Source of the DNA: Branchiostoma floridae
Taxonomy: Eukaryota; Chordata; Leptocardii; Amphioxiformes; Branchiostomatidae
DNA length: 64,000 nt
Reading direction: 5' to 3'
Assembly (NCBI RefSeq): GCF_000003815.2
Contig: NC_049980.1
Span: 31,697,470-31,761,469, forward strand
Part shown: positions 47,201 to 57,589 of the stretch, in pieces
Position numbering within the stretch: position 1 is the first letter of the stretch
How the letters are laid out: each line of letters starts with the position of its first letter
Position numbers and translations under genes: made by a program
Notes under the pieces: generated by a model
Database searches by the model: none
Told to the model about the DNA's origin: nothing
Seen by the model: only the letters and a program-made list of their open reading frames with translations

Positions 47201-50200
47201 GTGCACACTTCTCATTAAGAATGACTGGAAGGCATGAGACTTTCATTTCCATCTAATCTAAATAACATCAATGTACACAACATATACTAATGGAGGCATT
47301 ATCATCATTATCTGTGCCTTACTTCAGTGGAGGCCCTTTTATATAGGGCGTAATCAGCTGTCTTAATTTCACGAAACCCATAGCTGAACCACTGTAATTT
47401 AAAGTAGAGGTTAATCGGTGCATTCAACGTCTAGTGTAACTGGCACCTGCTGTGTATTTAGCACAAAGCAAAGCCTGTGAATTTAAGATGATAGTAAGAA
47501 CTTTGACAGTACCCTTCTATGCATACACTAATATATGCCCTCACAGTCACAGCTGAGATCTTTAGTTTTTCATGAATACTTTATACAAACTATGCATAAA
47601 GCTTAAGATACATCTGTAAAAATGAGGGCAGAAGCATTTGGGTTTGAGATATCAATTATGCTTTTTGTCCAACGTAACCCAATATTCCCTTAAAGCAGTG
47701 GAATAAAGCTTTTATAGACTTTGAATATGAAAAGCTACTGTCATATGTACATAAAGAGACATAGATTCTTATGAAAATAATTATGATTACCCCCATATAC
47801 GCTATCTCTCATTCACAATTCAATAGGGAACCTTTCCAGCAAATCGCCGAATGTATTGTTCAGCACACTGATAACGCTGAATTACAACCTAAAGCCTTCA
47901 TAAATACAGGAGCCTCCATTATGTACATAATCCATACCGTGCCAGCAGATTTCTTACTCATTATTCATGTTAGTTTGTCCTGCAGGGTTTGAAAATTATT
48001 GTTGGAAATGGCTGCACTGGAGCATCTTATCATAAGTAAAAATTTAGGACCAAAGTAAAACTTTTAGTACACAACATTTAAGTAACATATCAGCAAAATA
48101 TAGTTACAAACGCTGCTGCATCTATATCTCCATGGAACTTAAATATGAAATTCTACAGCTTTAACTTTCAAAATTTGAACAAATACTGTAAGACAAAAGC
48201 TGTGCACCTAATCTTAGCCCGTGGGTCCACTGGTGCATCAATCCTGAATTGATAAAGTCGGGCAAGACTATTTCTTGTTCTTTTCTGAGCTCAGGGGTTA
48301 GGTAATAGTTAGAACATGGGACAAGATCTTTCAATAGAAAATAGCGCTGCATTAAACTGTTTGTTTGCTTTTATGACACTGTATCCTTGCCTCTGTAATA
48401 CCCTGGGCAATTAGCTTGCACAGTGTGAGCTGACCAGTCAGGTGCAAAAAAAGTGTTGTACAGTGGAAGCCAGTTAATTGCACGTCGGATAAACGCACAC
48501 TTCGGTCAATTGCACGGAATCCCGTGGCGGTGTGGTCCAACTGGGTAACTTCGCATTATCGCACACGCCGGATAATTGCACGGGATTCGCTGGCAAATTT
48601 GGTGTGCAATTAAGCGGCTTCCACTGTACTATGAAAAAAGCGTTGTACTATAAAAAAGGGTTGTACTATGGAAAAACTGTTGTACTTGTACTATGAAAAA
48701 AAGTGTTGTACTATGAAAACTGTATTGTACTATGGAAACAGTGTTGAACTATGAAACATGTGCTAAACTATGAAAAATGTGTTTTACTATGAAAAAAGTG
48801 TTGTACTATGGAAAAGTGTTGGACTATGAAAAAAGTGTTGTACTATGAAAAAAGTGTGGACAAATTTTATAAAAATGACTTCATAGTACATTGTACCACA
48901 TTTTTTCATAGTACAACACTTTTCAGAATCTGCACTATGTGGATATAAACACAGCTCTGATTGGCTGAGGGTTAGTGGACATGTTCAAAATACTTAGTAG
49001 TTGGTACATCCACTATAGTTTCCACAATAAGAACTCACCTCCTTGTCCTTGCCCTTGAACCCACAGAGGTCCTTGTCCTGCTCTAAGGATTCCCACTGGA
49101 GAGACTCTTGCTGTGGTAACACACACGAAAAAGGAAACATTTCAAAATCTTCATTTGAACAAACAAAAATTTACACATAGATCACCTCTACACTGAGTAC
49201 CATCAGGCTAAATTGAGCACTTTTTGGTAGTTCTTTGTTTTATGGACAATTTCTTCTATTGACACCAGCATTACGACTAATGTCAAAAGAGACCACCTGT
49301 CCACATGTATAGAGCAGGTTTTATCGGTCTTCTGTGTTGTATTCTTGGACAGATTTATTTCATGCACTCTTTTTGATAAGTGTTGTGGGTTCTTCCATGT
49401 GCCCAAGTTGTGGTTCTTCAAAGATGGGACCAGAGGCCAATTAACATCCTATCCAAGGAACATCCCTTAAAGTTAAACCAAAGCTAAAACCCCAAATTCA
49501 CCTGACAGATTGTGAGGAAATTTTCCAAGGCAAGACATCGGAGCATATCAGGGGATAAGAACCCAGGACCTCTGGGTTCTGGACCAAACACCCTAGTTAC
49601 CCATTACGCCACGGATGCCATTAGAGTTTTGTCCACCCTGCCTGTACCCTGTTGTTTTGACCCCTGCGTGCCCCCTGTTTATCTCCTGTCTCTGGAAGTT
49701 ATGTCTGAGGCAAAGCTCTGTGAAGATAAACCCACAGTCGCTGCTAAAAACAACCAGAAGGACTTTAAGTACAGCCAGCTGGGATCTGTCTTTCTGAAAG
49801 TGCAGTCAGAAACACTTCTTGGGATATTTCTTAGAGTTAGAGACGTCATATTTGGTCAAACTATACTTTAACCCTCAAACCACCGTAGCTTTTTTGTGAC
49901 GTAGATTACCGTATGGGGTCAAAACTGACCCCAAAACGTTTTGAACAAATACAGTTCTTTGTGTGACTCTTTTTGTGATTTGTATATATGTATAGTTTCA
50001 TTAATCTATGTGGTACAGTATGACATGATTAGGTGAGAATACTTCTAGCTCATTATCATAATTTATGCAATAGATCATGAGCACCACAGTTTGCACCAAC
50101 ACAATTCAGACCGGGAAGGAGGTTTTTGATGCCTGTACCAACTTCAATGCCGTATAGAGCCTAAATGGCTTATGCTAGGGCCACCAAACTTGGTAACTTT

Positions 50201-53200
50201 TTAGAACATGTTGATAGCAAACATTTTCAGTGAACAAAGTATGTTCATCATTTTTCATGTTGCCATAGCAACGGAATTCTGACAGACATATTTATTACGA
50301 AATTTTCTAATTTTGCCTTAAACATTTAAGTTTTAAGGTTTTCTTAGCAAATAACAGTTGTTTATCACAACTTCTAAAATTCAACGTAAATTTCATGACT
50401 CAATATTCATAATTTATGCTAATTTGATGACGTCATCAGTCAAAATCCAAGATGGCGGCCGAGATTACCTAGATGACGTCATAATGCCGTCATAAAACAT
50501 GATAATGGAACAAAAGTTGTTACAATTATTTTGGCTTACATGTACATCATTCTGTAAAAATTTCGTCATCCTATAATAAGTAGTTTAGGTGTGGGTCGCA
50601 AAAGTTTGTTTAAAAAATGCTGGGGTCAGTTTTGACCCCACTGGACTATGCATAAACTTTCGATGATAACTCAATCAACAATGAGACAATCTCGGTAAAA
50701 ACGTATAAGAAGTTATAGGACATATATACAAACAAACTCATGGAAGGAAATTTGTTTTCGACCAGAAATGCCATAATGGCACACATCGATATACACCTGG
50801 GGTCAGTTTTGACCCCATACGGTGGTTTGAGGGTTAAAGGTTCATGACTTTTGATATAACACAATGACTGATAATAAATATTGAAGAATTGTCTTTGAAT
50901 TTCTGTACATCGTCTATTACTAAGAATCTAGATTAAAATCTTGACTTGTAAAGAGAACACCAAGACTGGCAAGAGTCATTAAGATATGATTTATCTCATT
51001 TATCTGAAAGCTGACAATAATTCAATTCTCTGTTAGATCGGGATCTTGTCACTTTAACGAGTCAATTGGTGCTGCACTATAAACAGCAGAAATAAGGATC
51101 TTTATGTAAATGCTTTGCTGGCAAGTTTACAATGTATGTAATAGGAGTGGACAATCATCATAAAGCATATTGGAACTTTTACCTTTCTCAACAATGGTGA
51201 ACTTGGCTTGATGAAAAGACTTTTCGAAACATATAAGTCTAACCTGTTCATTAAGACCACTCATGAAACCAATAAATTCTGGTCTATGTGGTCTATAGAC
51301 AGGATTCTTAATGCTTCTGTCAATGGTAAGTGATTATGCAAGGGGTCGCTAAGGGACTGCAAAAAGTGGTCACATTCGATAGTGACCACCACTTCATAAG
51401 GACCACATGCCCAGTCATTAAGTAGGTGGTCCTTATGTAGAGGTCACAGATCACTAGTAGTACAGATTTAGGTGGTCCTAGTGACAGCTATGTAGAGGCG
51501 GTCACTTGTACAGGTTTGACTGGCCAGGTGGTCCTTATGTAGAGGTGGCCACTAGTACAGGTTTGACTCACAGTATATCAATGGCCAGGTGGTCCTTATG
51601 TAGTGGTGGTCACTAGTATAGGTTTGACTGTATATCAATGGCCAGGTGGTCCTTATGTAGAGATGGTCACTAGTACAGGTTTGACTGTATATCAATGGCC
51701 AGGTGGTCCTTATGTAGAGGTGGACACCAGTACAGGTTTGACTGTATATCAATGGCCAGGTGGTCCTTATGTAGAGGTGGACACCAGTACAGGTTTGACT
51801 GTATATCAATGGCCAGGTGGTCTTTATGTAGAGGTGGTCACTAGTATAGGTTTGACTGTATATCAATGGCCAGGTGGTCATTATGTAGAGGTGGACACTA
51901 GTACAGGTTTGACTGTCACTTGTACAGGTTTGACTGTATATCTACAGCCAGATGGTCCTTATATAGAGGTGGCCACTAGTACAGGTTTGACTCACAGTAT
52001 ATCAATGGCCAGGTGGGCCTTATGTAGTAGTGGTCACTAGTACAGGTTTGACTGTATATCAATGGCCAGGTGGTCCTTAATATGTAGAGGTGGCCACTAG
52101 TACAGGTTTGACTCACAGTATATCAATTGTCAAGTGGGCCTTATGTAGAGGTGGTCACATGTACAGGTAAAACTGACTGTATTGACCATTTCTAACAACA
52201 TCAAACCAAGGTGAGAAACCCTGCCAGGCCCCTCCCGTAGTTGGCAGTTCCCCAAACCCTGGGGCCAAGAGTTGACAACAGGAGTAAACAGTGGTGCTGG
52301 GAAGTGTCACCTCTCATGTAGAGCTGGGCCAGTTGACAATGCCGAGCTCTGGGTGTATAATTATACAGCACACATGGGCTATGTCATGGTTATGTTGTTG
52401 TTGGTCATCTTGTGATGCCCAGTGGCACATAGGTCAGCAAGTATACCTTCCTATTTCAGTAGCACTGCTAGCCCTTCCCCCTTTGATGACAATGTGCTCA
52501 AGGCACTGCCTGAAAACGGAACCTCAATTTTACGTCCCTTCCGAAAGACAGGTGCAGCACCAACCGATATGCCCTACCCAGGATTTGCACCAATGAATTG
52601 GAACAAGGTCCAACTCAACTGTGAGGCTGCTACCAGTTGAAACAAGCAGGGAGTAGAAACAGACAGAAACAACTTAATACAAATATCCTGAGTGACTCCT
52701 CCCGGGATCCAAACCTGTGCCAATCCCGTGCCGCCTGAGCTCACAAATGCAGAATGCTAAACCGTTCGGCCAAAAGGCATAGCCGTTTTGCATGGTCAGT
52801 TTAAATGTCCTTGAACCCAGTGTTACACAGTTGAGCTACAGGGAAATCCCTATGTCATAGTTATGCTACCACATTAGAACCACTTCTGTCTGTCTGTCTG
52901 TACCTAACTCAGTTGGCACATCAGATTGTCTAAAGCTGGTTGCACTTAAACCTTGCTCGTTAAAAGACTTCTAGCGGCACTAACGGCAGACTGCCTAATG
53001 AATGAGTGTCACCATTAATGGCTACAGACCGTATGTCAGATGTAATGACGACACACCATGTCTACAGCGCCTACTTATCAGATGGAACTACAGCTTTTGT
53101 TGCAGCAGCTGTTGGCAATCATTTCTGGGATTTTGCTTTCATCAAACTTGAACAGACATTTGTTTCAAATCTCTCGAATCCTCATTGCCTTTGCCAAGAA

Positions 53201-54665
53201 GGTGAAGTTTTTGGTAGGAATTGTATGGTATGTTTATTTGTTTTTATGCATGTGGCTACAAAACACTAGTATGGGATGGATCATCATGAAACTTGGTGTG
53301 TTGTTAAGTCTTGTCCAATCAAAGAAATTATCAGAGAGCCCTGGCACCTTTCCAAGGTACTGCAGTAGATCTTCAAATTTTTCTGTCTTGTGTTCTAGGT
53401 ACTGTTGCTATTGTCACACTGGGGGGCGGATAGCTCTAACTTGTGTCTGGGAAGAGCTGACACAAGTATGGGCCCTCTAGCAACTTCCCTCAGAATTGCA
53501 GGTACATTTAAGTTGGACACTTTCAAATTCATAAAGGATAGGTTTCAGATCCCCCTCTATCTAATGTGGGATGGACATTTGTTTCAGAAGTTAGCTATTT
53601 CTTACGATATGTGGCTGTGCAGGGGCATTCTATTTGCAGACTTTGAAACTGGTATTTGTCAGGAGGGGATGAATGAAGCTACAGGGACATCCCTACTTCA
53701 TAGTCATGCTACCATTATTGTTTCTGTCTGTCTGTACATGTACATAAGTCAGTTGGCACATCAGATGCTTTCATCAAACTTGAACAGACATTTGTTTCAA
53801 ATTTTTCAAATCTTCATTACCTTTGCCAAGAGGTCATGTTTTTGGTAATCTCCAAGCAGATCCTATGGTAGCATAAGATAGTATCAAAAGCTGGCAGAGG
53901 AGTGAAGCTACCGGAGATCTCCAATGCCCGTCTGACTCCCTTTGGCCGTTATTACTCCTTGGCCAGCTTTGACACTATCTTATGGCTCCATAGGTTCTGC
54001 TTGGAGATTATGTTTTTGGTAGCATTTGTATTGTATGTTTATGTGCATGTGGTTACAAAGCACGAGGCTATGGGAGGGATCACAATGAAACTCAGTGTGT
54101 TGTTAGGTATTGTCCAATTGAAGAAATTGTTAGAGAGTCCTGGTACCTTTCCTAGGTCCTGCAGTAGATGTTCCAATTTTTCTATCTCGTGTTCTGAGTT
54201 TGCTATTGTCAAGCTTTATGGGTGGTAGATAGCTCTACCTTGTGTTTCGGAAGAGCTGACACAAATGTGAGCCCTCTAGCACCTTTCAAGTGCTGGTCAG
54301 GGGCATTTAAGTTACAGACTTTGATACAGGATAAGTTAAGATGGGAATTGGGATGGATAAGATACAGTCCATACACATATTATTTCATTTACATCATACA
54401 TGTTACAAAAGTTTAAACACACAACAAAGCTGGTGTATGGTTCCGTTCCTTTTGGTTATATGTTTCAAATCCTCATCTTCTATCAGAAGTTTGTTGTTCC
54501 TTACGATATTCTGCTGTGTGGGCTGTCCCAGGTTGCTGAGTCGTCTGGAGTAGATGCGCCCCCGCGCGCCGATGTAGATCAGATCCCGTTGCTCGTCCAG
54601 GAGAAGTTCGTGGTAGTCTAAAGGCTGCATGCTGTCCGAGAACGACTTCATATCGGGGCCCAAAT
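33938..54665 (-). CDS. SEMA4-like: Transmembrane semaphorin, class 4-like (17 exons, lacks only the signal-peptide exon)
   Basis: Cell-surface guidance ligand that would bind plexins. Exons in transcript order: 54505-54665, 49039-49110, 46738-46839, 46236-46338, 45025-45162, 44278-44420, 43587-43698, 43074-43137, 42507-42657, 41848-42055, 39453-39547, 39063-39107, 38469-38617, 38002-38072, 37444-37476, 35768-35934, 33938-34903. All have GT/AG borders and the phases join through 2780 nt to TGA. The sema domain starts in exon 1 (LIYIGARGRIY) and runs through ECHNFIRVL, FVCGTNAADPKC, RAVYSRVAQVCKNDQGG, NSVLGSAVCVYS and PDPRPGKC. A PSI module follows (CGAYTSCVACV, DPYCGW), then an Ig-like stretch (DLYVSC to ITCARKENGC), a TM helix and a tail of about 170 aa. 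Sema-PSI-Ig-TM is the class 4 arrangement. The first visible exon starts in phase 1, so an upstream exon with the signal peptide must exist; I could not find it up to 64000. The Ig region is unusually Cys-rich. Confidence 0.92.
35183..35226 (-). repeat. Copy of the last semaphorin exon's acceptor and first codons
   Basis: CACCTGACGTCTCCACCTGG through CGAAACAAGA and ATGTTTTTGAAA repeats 34890-34933 almost exactly. It leaves a second intact 3' splice site about 290 bp upstream (in transcript terms) of the true one. Confidence 0.85.
35530..35757 (+). mobile_element. Non-LTR retrotransposon C-terminal remnant with (TGAAC)n tail
   Basis: + strand reads VLFWQPEEKRRRGRPNLTLK, then LLTAMLDRDAWSDII, typical of the RRRGRP...DRxxW end of animal RT proteins. 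A GAACTGAACTGAACTG tail follows. The remnant ends about 10 bp from the donor of semaphorin exon 35768-35934. Similar tails occur near 9675 and 38690. Confidence 0.75.
36990..37375. repeat. Foldback repeat in semaphorin intron
   Basis: TTTACCAGCATCTCTATTG near 37000 pairs with CAATAGAGATGCTGGGAAA near 37355. Interior AT-rich, about 340 bp. Possibly a MITE. Confidence 0.6.
37444..37476 (-). CDS. SEMA4-like: 33-bp basic microexon between PSI and Ig regions (candidate cassette)
   Basis: Acceptor TTTTTTTAG, 33 nt, donor GAGAG|GTTTGT. It joins in phase 1 on both sides, so inclusion or skipping keeps the frame. It encodes AGSGSKRRRWR, and the next exon continues GNGDSPRP. The RRWR core satisfies a minimal furin-type R-x-x-R motif. 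The exon is supported by matching phases and a strong acceptor only; there is no transcript evidence here. Confidence 0.6.
38118..38292. repeat. AC-rich microsatellite
   Basis: (CA)n with ACAAACACATACACAC and AACATGATAACAC interruptions, in the intron between semaphorin exons 38002-38072 and 38469-38617. Open frames on both strands here are repeat artefacts. Confidence 0.97.
38469..38617 (-). CDS. SEMA4-like: Semaphorin exon coding the PSI (plexin-semaphorin-integrin) module
   Basis: 149-bp exon that begins KAIYIGSNSGVRMLPL, the last blade of the sema propeller. It then gives the PSI cysteines CGAYTSCVACV and DPYCGW followed by a further Cys. The acceptor is TGCAACTGTAG and the donor AT|GTAAGT. 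The PSI module is completed in the next exon (38002-38072, ending GCRCE). Confidence 0.92.
39605..39845 (-). mobile_element. tRNA-related SINE, family B copy
   Basis: GGGTCGTTATCCACTGGGTC at the left and GGAGTCAAACCCATGGCCTC at the right match the family B layout, with AAGTACCTTACCCAAGGACA between. Confidence 0.55.
39897..41523. mobile_element. 1.6-kb element bounded by ATATTTCAGCCAT inverted ends
   Basis: ATATTTCAGCCAT at 39898 and ATGGCTGAAATAT at 41509-41521 are exact inverted repeats. A hairpin CATTTGCTTGAGAGCAAATG lies just outside the left end and CCATACCTATGGTATGG at the right end. The interior has two blocks: degenerate repeats around GCAAGAATGGACTCTTCCAG (39950-40660) and 165-bp repeats (40930-41440). 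Confidence 0.55.
40925..41440. repeat. 165-bp tandem repeat with an open frame through the units
   Basis: Three units marked by TCAGGTCATTTGGTTACAAG-type sequence (about 40930, 41092, 41258), each with CATTTTGCTGTACCGTATGCC. A unit is 55 codons and one + strand frame stays mostly open (KHFAVPYAK, PNFRSFGC recur). I do not recognise the peptide. Confidence 0.75.
41541..41806 (-). repeat. Two partial copies of the 3' half of semaphorin exon 41848-42055
   Basis: Copy at about 41697-41806 is an open frame (PLLSKLDVRFTQLVVHRTRT) ending in the same GGGACAG|GTGGGT donor, with TTATAG just before it. Copy at about 41541-41655 has a TAA after GGCATC. Both are direct tandem copies, about 150 bp per unit. 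Confidence 0.9.
42110..42370 (-). repeat. Two degenerate copies of the 5' half of semaphorin exon 41848-42055
   Basis: 42121-42205 and about 42285-42365 repeat the acceptor side. The latter still reads CLNCNSMCDQYEVTYKFA against CLRCNSTCDQYEDTYKFA in the exon. They lie upstream of the exon in transcript order. Confidence 0.85.
44866..44937 (-). repeat. Partial copy of semaphorin exon 45025-45162 (donor side)
   Basis: Repeats CCCACCATTGAACCATTTGG and the following 50 bp with few changes, including the donor. The copied exon part is about 68 bp and diverges after GGTGAGGTT. Confidence 0.85.
45575..45710 (-). mobile_element. tRNA-derived SINE, family B, best tRNA-like head
   Basis: On the - strand GACCGCGTGGCACGATCGG forms an A-box-like part. 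GGGTTCAAATCCGC (GGATTTGAACC at 45642-45652) is a canonical B box. The body continues with GTGCCTTTCCCAAGGGCAC. It lacks a clean cloverleaf, so it is a SINE, not a tRNA gene. Confidence 0.7.
46640..46733 (+). mobile_element. Non-LTR retrotransposon 3' tail, family B (copy 4), at a semaphorin splice donor
   Basis: CATGACCTTAATGAAGAGCA, then GGACTGATTTGAATT, AAAGGCTCAAAC and a perfect (AAAC)n run. The run ends within about 6 bp of the donor of semaphorin exon 46738-46839, opposite in orientation to that gene. Confidence 0.75.
48461..48626. mobile_element. 166-bp TA-flanked MITE, pogo/Tigger-like
   Basis: CAGTGGAAGCCAGTTAATTG at the left and CAATTAAGCGGCTTCCACTG at the right are 24-25 bp TIRs with two mismatches, flanked by TA on both sides. 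The interior repeats AATTGCACGG/CGCACAC motifs. Confidence 0.88.
48628..48920. repeat. Degenerate about 20-bp tandem repeat (GTTGTACTATGAAAAAA)
   Basis: More than ten variants of GTGTTGTACTATGAAAAAAG start directly after the MITE. The end contains an inverted unit (TTTTTTCATAGTACAACACT), giving hairpin potential. Confidence 0.9.
49500..49622 (-). mobile_element. tRNA-related SINE, family B fragment
   Basis: - strand TGGCGTAATGGGTAACTAGG then GAGGTCCTGGGTTCTTATCC resembles A and B boxes. Shorter than the other copies. Confidence 0.5.
49868..50837. mobile_element. piggyBac-like non-autonomous transposon (TTAA duplication)
   Basis: TTAA at 49868-49871 and 50834-50837 flank TIRs CCCTCAAACCACCGTA and TACGGTGGTTTGAGGG, exact complements. 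Subterminal palindromic GGGGTCAAAACTGACCCC motifs occur near both ends, plus one at about 50622. The CCCT start after TTAA is typical of piggyBac elements. 962 bp, no transposase. Confidence 0.9.
51475..52165. repeat. 57-bp minisatellite, about 11 units
   Basis: Unit ATATCAATGGCCAGGTGGTC, CTTATGTAGAGGTGG and CACTAGTACAGGTTTGACTG. As 57 is divisible by three, both strands are open for over 100 codons. Single diverged units occur elsewhere (15240-15560, 36640-36810, 56930-57030, 61330). Confidence 0.95.
52836..54320. repeat. Tandemly duplicated repeat unit (two copies)
   Basis: 52836-53690 and 53690-54320 align along their length: ACAGGGACATCCCTACTTCA-type start, TCAGTTGGCACATCAGAT, CTTGAACAGACATTTGTTTC, GAGAGCCCTGGCACCTTTCC and AGAGCTGACACAA. 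The second copy carries a MITE. Origin unknown; no protein recognised. Confidence 0.8.
53847..54009. mobile_element. 163-bp foldback MITE with 11-bp target-site duplication
   Basis: AATCTCCAAGCAGATCCTAT and the complement CATAGGTTCTGCTTGGAGATT form long inverted arms that extend through CATAAGATAGT/ACTATCTTATG. ATGTTTTTGGT flanks both sides (53836-53846, 54010-54020). The paralogous unit without insertion has a single GTTTTTGGT (near 53208). Confidence 0.9.
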
Positions 54666-56502
54666 CTGTAGGGGAAACACAAACAACAGTTGTCAATGTT
54701 GTCAGGGTTATAGGGTAGACATGCTGGCTGGAAAATCTGGGTCAATTTTTTTACTTTGGGTGCACCTGATATTTGTGGAAGGTTACATATGTAAAGGTAC
54801 TGTTGTACAATGGTATACTGCATTTAAATGTATTTCTTGTTTAATATTTTGAAGTCAGATATAGAATTTTATGTTACTCATCGCCAAAGCTCATTATTAG
54901 ATGTTGCTGACATTATACATTATTCTTATAAGTTGTGCTTCTAAAGTGTGTGTAAAAGTCAATGCTCATGCATTGCTGTAAAAACTCCACCAAGGCAATT
55001 CAATTTCCTGAATAAAAGGTTTCCGGGTTTTTTTCCTATGCTATAAAAATAGAAGCGGGCGGTTCCAAGAATGAATTAATTGAATTGCAGTAGCCTAAGT
55101 TAAGTGTCTAGTATGTGTACACTGAGTCAGACATTATTGTGCCCCCGGGAACTTAAGCACAAATGTGCCGACCACAACGGCAGGAAGTTAATGGTGTTTC
55201 CATTGATTCAGAGATAAAAAATTCAGCTGACATTGAGGGGAGCACGTGCTTTAAGTGAGAGGAAATCACATTAACCAGAAACAGCAAGAGGAAACCAGTC
55301 ATGATGTAACCTTCCCACTATAATCTCATTATTACCATATATGGGCACAAACCGTGACCTTATCACGAAAGGTCAAGTGTTACAACACGGAAGTTCCTCT
55401 CTAGCTTGGCAGACATTATTGCAATTATTCTCAAGTTGGCACCAGGCACATAAAAGCCTTTTGGCATTACATTGCCATCAAATTGAATTTGTCTAGTAAC
55501 GACTTCTCTCTAATACTAGTGCAATCAACCTTTTCTGCTACAAATGAGCTTGTTTCTAATCTGGAAAGTACATCACTGGCAGGGCTGTTTCCAGTACTCG
55601 TCCCTCAGTAACGTCCTGGGATGGAGATTTGCTTGTTGGGACGGAAAAAATGTTACCCCATGTCCAGAAAATCTGAATTGTATGCCATAAAATCGATAAA
55701 TATGTACCTTTGCAAACGTAGAATGATAAATTTACACGGAAAATTAAAAATAAGGGCTTCCAAGTTATGAGTGGGATTTGGAAAAAAAATTACAGTCTCC
55801 ATCACTGGTTTCATGACTTGTTCCAATGTTTGCACCAAAAAAGGACCCTGGGTGCCATCCTAGTTAGTTTTCAACAAAACTTTCTACGTTCTGTTTACTG
55901 TTTTCTTCATACTGTAAATCTAGAAATGTTTGCATCTATAGCTTAAATTTCATGATACAACACAAATGGCATTACTACAGTACTCTACTACAGGATTTTT
56001 CCAACTGCAACTTCTCAAACACCACAAACGCCTGCTTTCTCCTTCAACCAAGAAATGAAGTCCCTGCAAATCAAGTAGATGAATTTGCATACTATTGACA
56101 AACTTACAGTATCTGTATGACTATATACTGTACTTCTATGTGTACCATGGCATGCAAGCAAAGTATTTGGGACCTGTTGCAGCTACTAAGGCTCTTAGGC
56201 AAGCTTTAAGTTTAAGCCCAACCTATCCAGAGAAGAATGTTTGTTCAAACGTGCAATTAGTGGGTACAAATCCTGGCTATAGACAAGTACAGGTGTGTCT
56301 TATCTACATCAGACCTAAGCCAGGAAACCAGCTTTGCAGTATTAAAAATTTTACATGCTTCAAGGAGCAAATTGCCTCAGGGTTCATTCCCAACAACATC
56401 ATTAGTTCTTTTCCAGCGGAATTCAAAACACCGTAAGCCTCTTAAAGCCTGGTTATTTGTACAATGGAGGACAGTCACACATGATGTTGTGTCTACAACA
56501 CA

Positions 56503-56735
56503 TGTAGCCTGGTATTCAACCGTATTATAGCTCCCAAGTCTCTTCTGTCCTCTCTATTTGCAGAGAAGACAAAAGAGACTCGGAAGCTAATAGTACAGTT
56601 GGATACCAGGGTACAACACATGTAGCCTGGATACCAGACCCCAGCCTGATCTAAAAAAATACAATGTATCTATCATACTAATACTATAGATATTTTTGAG
56701 ATCGGGCTGGGGTCTGCTTTCCAGGCTACAACACA
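56503..56735. mobile_element. Two adjacent foldback MITEs (TGTAGCCTGG family)
   Basis: 56503-56616: TGTAGCCTGGTATTCAACCG pairs with GTTGGATACCAGGGTACA. 56621-56735: TGTAGCCTGGATACCAGACC pairs with GGTCTGCTTTCCAGGCTACA. They share an ACAACACATG spacer. Confidence 0.8.
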
Positions 56736-57589
56736 TGTTGGTATTTGTAGATGACTGTACAGTCAGAACTGTCCAAGAACACCATTCAAGGTACAGAATC
56801 TGGCCTGTATGGACTGAGGTGGTCACTATAGACAGGACTTTCATTTAGGTCTGGTCCTTACATTTGATTTGTATAATACATGTAGTAGAGTTGGTCACTT
56901 GTACAAGTTTGCCTGTATACTAGTATCAATGGCCAGGTAGTCCTTATAAAGTTATATGTAGAGGTGGTCACTTGTACAGTTTTGACTACTACTAGTACTA
57001 GTATATCAATAGCCAGGTGGTCCTTAAGGTATCTAGGTTGGATAAATTGGCATTTTGACCTTCCATTGTTTTCCTCAGTTTAAAACCTACATTTTTGGGA
57101 AAAGGAATATGATTGTACTGAATATTGATTGTCTATGAAATAGTCTTGCCAATTGCAATTTTTTTAGACCATATGAATGATGTCATCATGTTTTATTGCT
57201 CCTTTATTGCTCCTTATATTGTTGTCATTAAGTAGAAAATACAGCACGTTGTTATTTTCTACAGGATAAAAATGTTATTTTTCTTACACATAACCATCAA
57301 AGCTATGCATTGTATGTTGCGCAAGAAAATAACTACTAACAGTCGGTAGTTATTGCCAATTTATTGATTTTTGATTAGGTAATAAATAAAGTCTCCGTAC
57401 CTGACGAACCAAACAAGATAGCCCTTTGCGCAACCGCGAGTTTGAAGATCGAACGATTATCTTCAAGAATATAGGGGAATATGTGGCCAGATATGTTCCC
57501 TGTTTCCTACTTTTAGGGCTAAATGAGGCCACAGGGCCATAAAACTGAGCGGTGAACCATAAATAGTCCATTTTGAGTGCAAAATGCGC

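Larger units (their letters stand above)
49111..54504 (-). other. Semaphorin intron between first two visible coding exons (5.4 kb)
   Basis: Contains a SINE, the piggyBac-like element, the 57-bp minisatellite and the 52.8-54.3 kb duplicated repeat. No extra exon is needed: the exons at 54505 and 49110 join in phase 0 with continuous family alignment. Confidence 0.8.

Noticed and set aside
51552..52040. Repeat protein-like frames of 109 and 145 codons on opposite strands
   Set aside because: The 57-bp repeat period is divisible by three, so all units stay in frame. There is no splice context and no codon bias signal.
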